In this document: piece by piece, positions 5,887 to 7,779 of the stretch | Position numbering within the stretch: position 1 is the first letter of the stretch | Layout: every line of letters starts with the position of its first letter | NCBI GenBank assembly: GCA_031282905.1 | Contig: JAITCV010000059.1 | Location: 1 to 7,779, forward strand | Source: Azoarcus sp. | GTDB lineage: Bacteria > Pseudomonadota > Gammaproteobacteria > Burkholderiales > Rhodocyclaceae | Reading direction: 5' to 3' | Length of the DNA stretch: 7,779 nt | Translations under genes and position numbers: made by a program | Notes under the pieces: generated by a model | Databases searched by the model: none | The model's input: only the letters and a program-made list of their open reading frames with translations | Told to the model about the DNA's origin: nothing

Positions 5887-6698
5887 GCATCGCCGCACGG
5901 CTGACGGCAAGCCGGTTTCTTGCGCGTCTATGGCAGCAAGACGTCGTCCGCCGCATCGTCCTGCTGCTGGCCCTGGCGCTGATATGGGAAGCCGCCGCGC
6001 GCTGGCAAGACAATGATCTGCTCCTGCCCGGCTGCCTCCAGACCGCGCGCGCCCTCATCGATGGCATGCGCAACGGGGATCTGCCGCAAAAGATCGCCGT
6101 GTCATTGGCGGTACTGATCAAGGGCTATGCGCTCGGCGTCATCTTCGCCCTCATCCTCACCTCGGTCGCCGTCGCCAGCCGCCTGGGCAGCGAACTCCTC
6201 GCCAGCCTGTGCGCGATGTTCAACCCGCTGCCCGCCATCGCCCTGTTGCCGGTCGCCCTGCTGTGGTTCGGCCTGGGCGAACGCAGCCTGATCTTCGTGC
6301 TCGTACACTCGGTGCTGTGGTCGCTCGCGCTCAGCACCAGCGCTGGCTTCCTCGGCGTGCCGCCCACCTTGCGCATGGTCGGGCGCAACTATGGGCTGCG
6401 CGGAGTGAGATACGTGGCGCTGATCCTGATTCCCGCCGCGCTGCCAGCGATCCTCTCCGGACTCAAGATCGGCTGGGCCTTCGCCTGGCGCACCCTGATC
6501 GCCGCCGAACTGGTGTTCGGCGCCTCTTCCGGACAAGGCGGGCTGGGATGGTATATTTTCCTCAACCGCAACGAGCTCTATACCGATAGGGTATTCGCTG
6601 GCTTGGTCGTGGTCATCCTCATCGGCCTGCTGGTGGAAAGCCTGATCTTCAGATCGCTCGAACGCCTGACGGTGCGGCGCTGGGGCATGCAGCAATAA
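5883..6698 (+). CDS. ABC transporter permease, SsuC/TauC type
   Basis: Inner-membrane channel subunit of the importer. The 271-residue protein has a hydrophobic segment at about 24-38 near its N-terminus, further segments at about 72-97, 108-130, 134-157, 178-197 and 198-215, and a last one at about 236-256. The cytoplasmic EAA-type loop that docks on the ATPase lies around 168-195 (GRNYGLRGVRYVALILIPAA), in the usual place for binding-protein-dependent permeases. The ATG at 5883 overlaps the ATPase stop by four bases (ATGA), so translation is likely coupled; a further upstream in-frame ATG at 5850 would overlap the ATPase more and lacks that coupling. It ends 21 nt before the dehydrogenase. 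No truncation or frameshift is seen. Confidence 0.93.
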   Translation: MSIAARLTASRFLARLWQQDVVRRIVLLLALALIWEAAARWQDNDLLLPGCLQTARALIDGMRNGDLPQKIAVSLAVLIKGYALGVIFALILTSVAVASRLGSELLASLCAMFNPLPAIALLPVALLWFGLGERSLIFVLVHSVLWSLALSTSAGFLGVPPTLRMVGRNYGLRGVRYVALILIPAALPAILSGLKIGWAFAWRTLIAAELVFGASSGQGGLGWYIFLNRNELYTDRVFAGLVVVILIGLLVESLIFRSLERLTVRRWGMQQ

Positions 6699-6719
6699 GG
6701 AAACGTCAAAGGAACTTGA

Positions 6720-7481
6720 ATGAGCAATACCGTTTTCATCACCGGCGCGACCTCCGGTTTCGGGCGCGCCGCGGCGCGCCGTTTTGCCGCCGCGGGCTGG
6801 TCGCTGGCGCTCACTGGACGCCGCCTCGAGCGTCTCGAAGCCCTGCGCGCGGAACTCGCGTCGCTGACCTCCGTCGTCCACATCGCCGCGCTCGACGTGC
6901 GCGACGCCCGCGCGGTGCAAGCGGTCGCGGCCGGCCTGCCCGAGGATTTCCGCAAGCTGCGCACCCTGGTAAACAACGCCGGGTTGGCGCTTGCGCCGCA
7001 AGCGGCGCAAGCCGTGGCGCTGGAAGATTGGCACACCATGATCGACACCAACATCACCGGCCTGGTCAACGTCACCCACGCCCTGCTGCCCGCGCTGCTG
7101 GCGACCGGGCGCGGCGCGAGCATCATCAACCTCGGCTCGGTGGCGGGACAATGGCCTTACCCCGGCAGCCACGTTTATGGCGCGAGCAAGGCTTTCGTCC
7201 AGCAGTTCAGTTACAACCTGCGCTGCGACCTGCTCGGCAGCGGCGTGCGGGTCACCGACATCGCCCCCGGCATGGCCGAAACCGAATTCACCCTGGTACG
7301 CACGAAAGGCGACCAGGTCGCCTCTGACCGTCTCTATCGCGGCACCGAACCGCTTTCCGCCGAAGACATCGCCGCGCAGATTTTCTACGTCGCCACCTTG
7401 CCCGAGCACATCAACATCAACCGGCTGGAAATCATGCCGACCCGGCAGGCATGGCAAGGATTCGCGGTGGATCGAGACTGA
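6720..7481 (+). CDS. ydfG: YdfG-type short-chain dehydrogenase/reductase (NADP-dependent)
   Basis: Cytoplasmic classical SDR of 253 residues. It has the Rossmann motif TGATSGFG (8-15), an Arg pair (34-35) after the second strand that points to NADP(H), NNAG (85-88), and the catalytic set N111, S140, Y153 and K157 (YGASK). The whole chain follows E. coli YdfG as I recall it, including NNAGLAL, DWHTMIDTN and HININRLEIMP near the end. YdfG oxidises serine/L-allo-threonine and reduces malonic semialdehyde to 3-hydroxypropionate. Sulfoacetaldehyde reductases (IsfD/TauF) are close relatives. AAAGGAA lies a few bases before the ATG, 21 nt after the permease stop, so it is probably the last gene of the operon. 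Its likely job here is to process the aldehyde released by the dioxygenase; this is inferred from context. The C-terminus is complete, so it is not cut by the integrase fragment that follows. Confidence 0.92.
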   Translation: MSNTVFITGATSGFGRAAARRFAAAGWSLALTGRRLERLEALRAELASLTSVVHIAALDVRDARAVQAVAAGLPEDFRKLRTLVNNAGLALAPQAAQAVALEDWHTMIDTNITGLVNVTHALLPALLATGRGASIINLGSVAGQWPYPGSHVYGASKAFVQQFSYNLRCDLLGSGVRVTDIAPGMAETEFTLVRTKGDQVASDRLYRGTEPLSAEDIAAQIFYVATLPEHININRLEIMPTRQAWQGFAVDRD

Positions 7482-7493
7482 TATTCCAAAGCG

Positions 7494-7613
7494 ATGCATT
7501 TGAACCAGCTTGATCCGGCACAACGCCAGAAGGATCGACTTGCTCGGCAGCAAATCAGCCGCGAACTTGGACATGAGCGGATCGCAGTCACGGCGGGTTA
7601 TCTGGGGAGTTGA
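7494..7613 (+). pseudogene. C-terminal remnant of a tyrosine recombinase (phage/ICE-type integrase)
   Basis: The frame ending at the TGA 7611-7613 reads HLNQLDPAQRQKDRLARQQ, then ISRELGHERIAVTAGYLGS. LGHxxxxxTxxYLG is the end of the tyrosine-recombinase catalytic domain: the box-II LGH histidine/glycine region and the nucleophilic Tyr (GYLG), followed by a short tail. Everything upstream is missing, including the first catalytic Arg and the HxxR box, so no active enzyme can be made. The fragment begins only about 12 nt after the dehydrogenase stop and happens to be in the same frame as it, separated by that TGA. An ATG at 7494 opens a 39-residue frame, but no ribosome site supports expression. 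It is most simply a scar of an integrated element or a recombination junction. A short real gene is much less likely. Confidence 0.65.
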
Positions 7614-7779
7614 AAAATGCTCTCCACGCTGGATAAGTGTGGGACTCCTGGGTTCGTTGCATCGTCTGTTGAGGTGGGATTCTTCATTCGTGTTATTGGC
7701 TCATTCCCGCTTCCTTAATAAATCGCGAAGGCGATTGCTTTCGTCGATCACCCCACGGCATCATTTTGGTTAGTGGATA
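7614..7779. other. Tail of the window, no complete gene seen
   Basis: This stretch is visibly richer in A/T than the operon before it. No plus-strand gene is convincing. On the minus strand one frame stays open from the window edge to a TAA at 7693-7695. It contains a short hairpin at 7721-7736 (AATCGC, GAAG loop, GCGATT) without a T-run. Confidence 0.5.
7693..7779 (-). CDS. Possible 3' end of a leftward gene entering from the right edge
   Basis: The only minus-strand frame open at the edge gives 28 codons ending in KQSPSRFIKEAGMSQ and a stop. The PSRFI-x-E string resembles the C-terminal PSRF[IL]xE motif of UvrD/Rep/PcrA helicases. A 28-codon open stretch is not significant by itself, so this is a weak suggestion that a convergent gene ends here; it may equally be chance or another gene remnant. 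Confidence 0.2.
   Translation of the reverse strand, partial: YPLTKMMPWGDRRKQSPSRFIKEAGMSQ

Noticed and set aside
6102..7574. 490-codon open frame on the minus strand
   Set aside because: It is antisense to the permease and SDR genes, both of which have full family motifs. The product is a low-complexity Gly/Gln/Asp/Glu/Arg mix typical of the reverse strand of GC-rich genes.
7479..7613. SDR-integrase fusion by read-through of the TGA at 7479-7481
   Set aside because: The integrase fragment shares the SDR frame, but there is a one-in-three chance of that. The SDR already ends like its family, and no read-through signal is seen.
7721..7736. Hairpin as intrinsic terminator
   Set aside because: The stem is only 6 bp and is followed by GCTTTCG rather than a T-run.
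7510..7773. 87-codon plus-strand open frame at the right end
   Set aside because: It runs in another frame across the integrase remnant, has no ribosome site and resembles nothing known to me.
1..7779. tRNA, rRNA, CRISPR array, complete insertion sequence, or defence system
   Set aside because: I looked for spaced direct repeats, cloverleaf-like segments, transposase motifs and terminal inverted repeats and saw none.

Overview
This window is GC-rich DNA that looks like a proteobacterial chromosome, most likely a betaproteobacterium. The evidence is the style of the FlgK/FlgL proteins, a sigma-54-type promoter in front of flgK, and an SsuABC/TauABC-style transporter. The lineage is inferred from gene character only; no marker gene here fixes it.

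Layout. (1) Positions 1-2574, minus strand: the flagellar hook-filament junction genes flgK (complete) and flgL (its first 201 codons; the rest lies beyond the left edge). They are 27 nt apart and form one transcription unit. A well-formed -24/-12 promoter lies at 2615-2630, about 40 nt upstream of flgK. flgJ, the usual gene before flgK, is absent. (2) Positions 2575-2958: a divergent intergenic region of 384 nt. It holds the flgK promoter, a GC hairpin and, nearer the rightward genes, an A/T-rich stretch containing a near-palindrome of the LacI/GalR operator type. (3) Positions 2959-7481, plus strand: five tightly packed genes that read as one operon. In order they are a TauD/TfdA-family Fe(II)/2-oxoglutarate dioxygenase, a periplasmic substrate-binding protein, an ABC ATPase, an ABC permease and a YdfG-type short-chain dehydrogenase. 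Gaps are 53 nt, 4 nt, a 4-nt overlap and 21 nt. (4) Positions 7482-7779: a fragment of a tyrosine-recombinase (integrase) C-terminus starting about 12 nt after the dehydrogenase stop, then a less GC-rich tail with no convincing complete gene.

How the parts work together. The transporter would import a small anionic organic compound, probably a sulfonate or related acid. The dioxygenase would hydroxylate it next to the leaving group, releasing sulfite (or the equivalent) and an aldehyde. The SDR would reduce or otherwise process that aldehyde. Metal-binding, 2-oxoglutarate-binding and sulfonate-binding positions of TauD appear conserved, but the residues that hold taurine's amino group do not. 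The substrate is therefore probably not taurine. The cluster lies between flagellar genes and an integrase remnant, which suggests arrival or rearrangement by a mobile element, although its base composition resembles that of the flagellar genes. I see no clearly unprecedented system. The best leads are the unassigned substrate of the dioxygenase operon, the promoter and operator in the divergent region, and the integrase scar.
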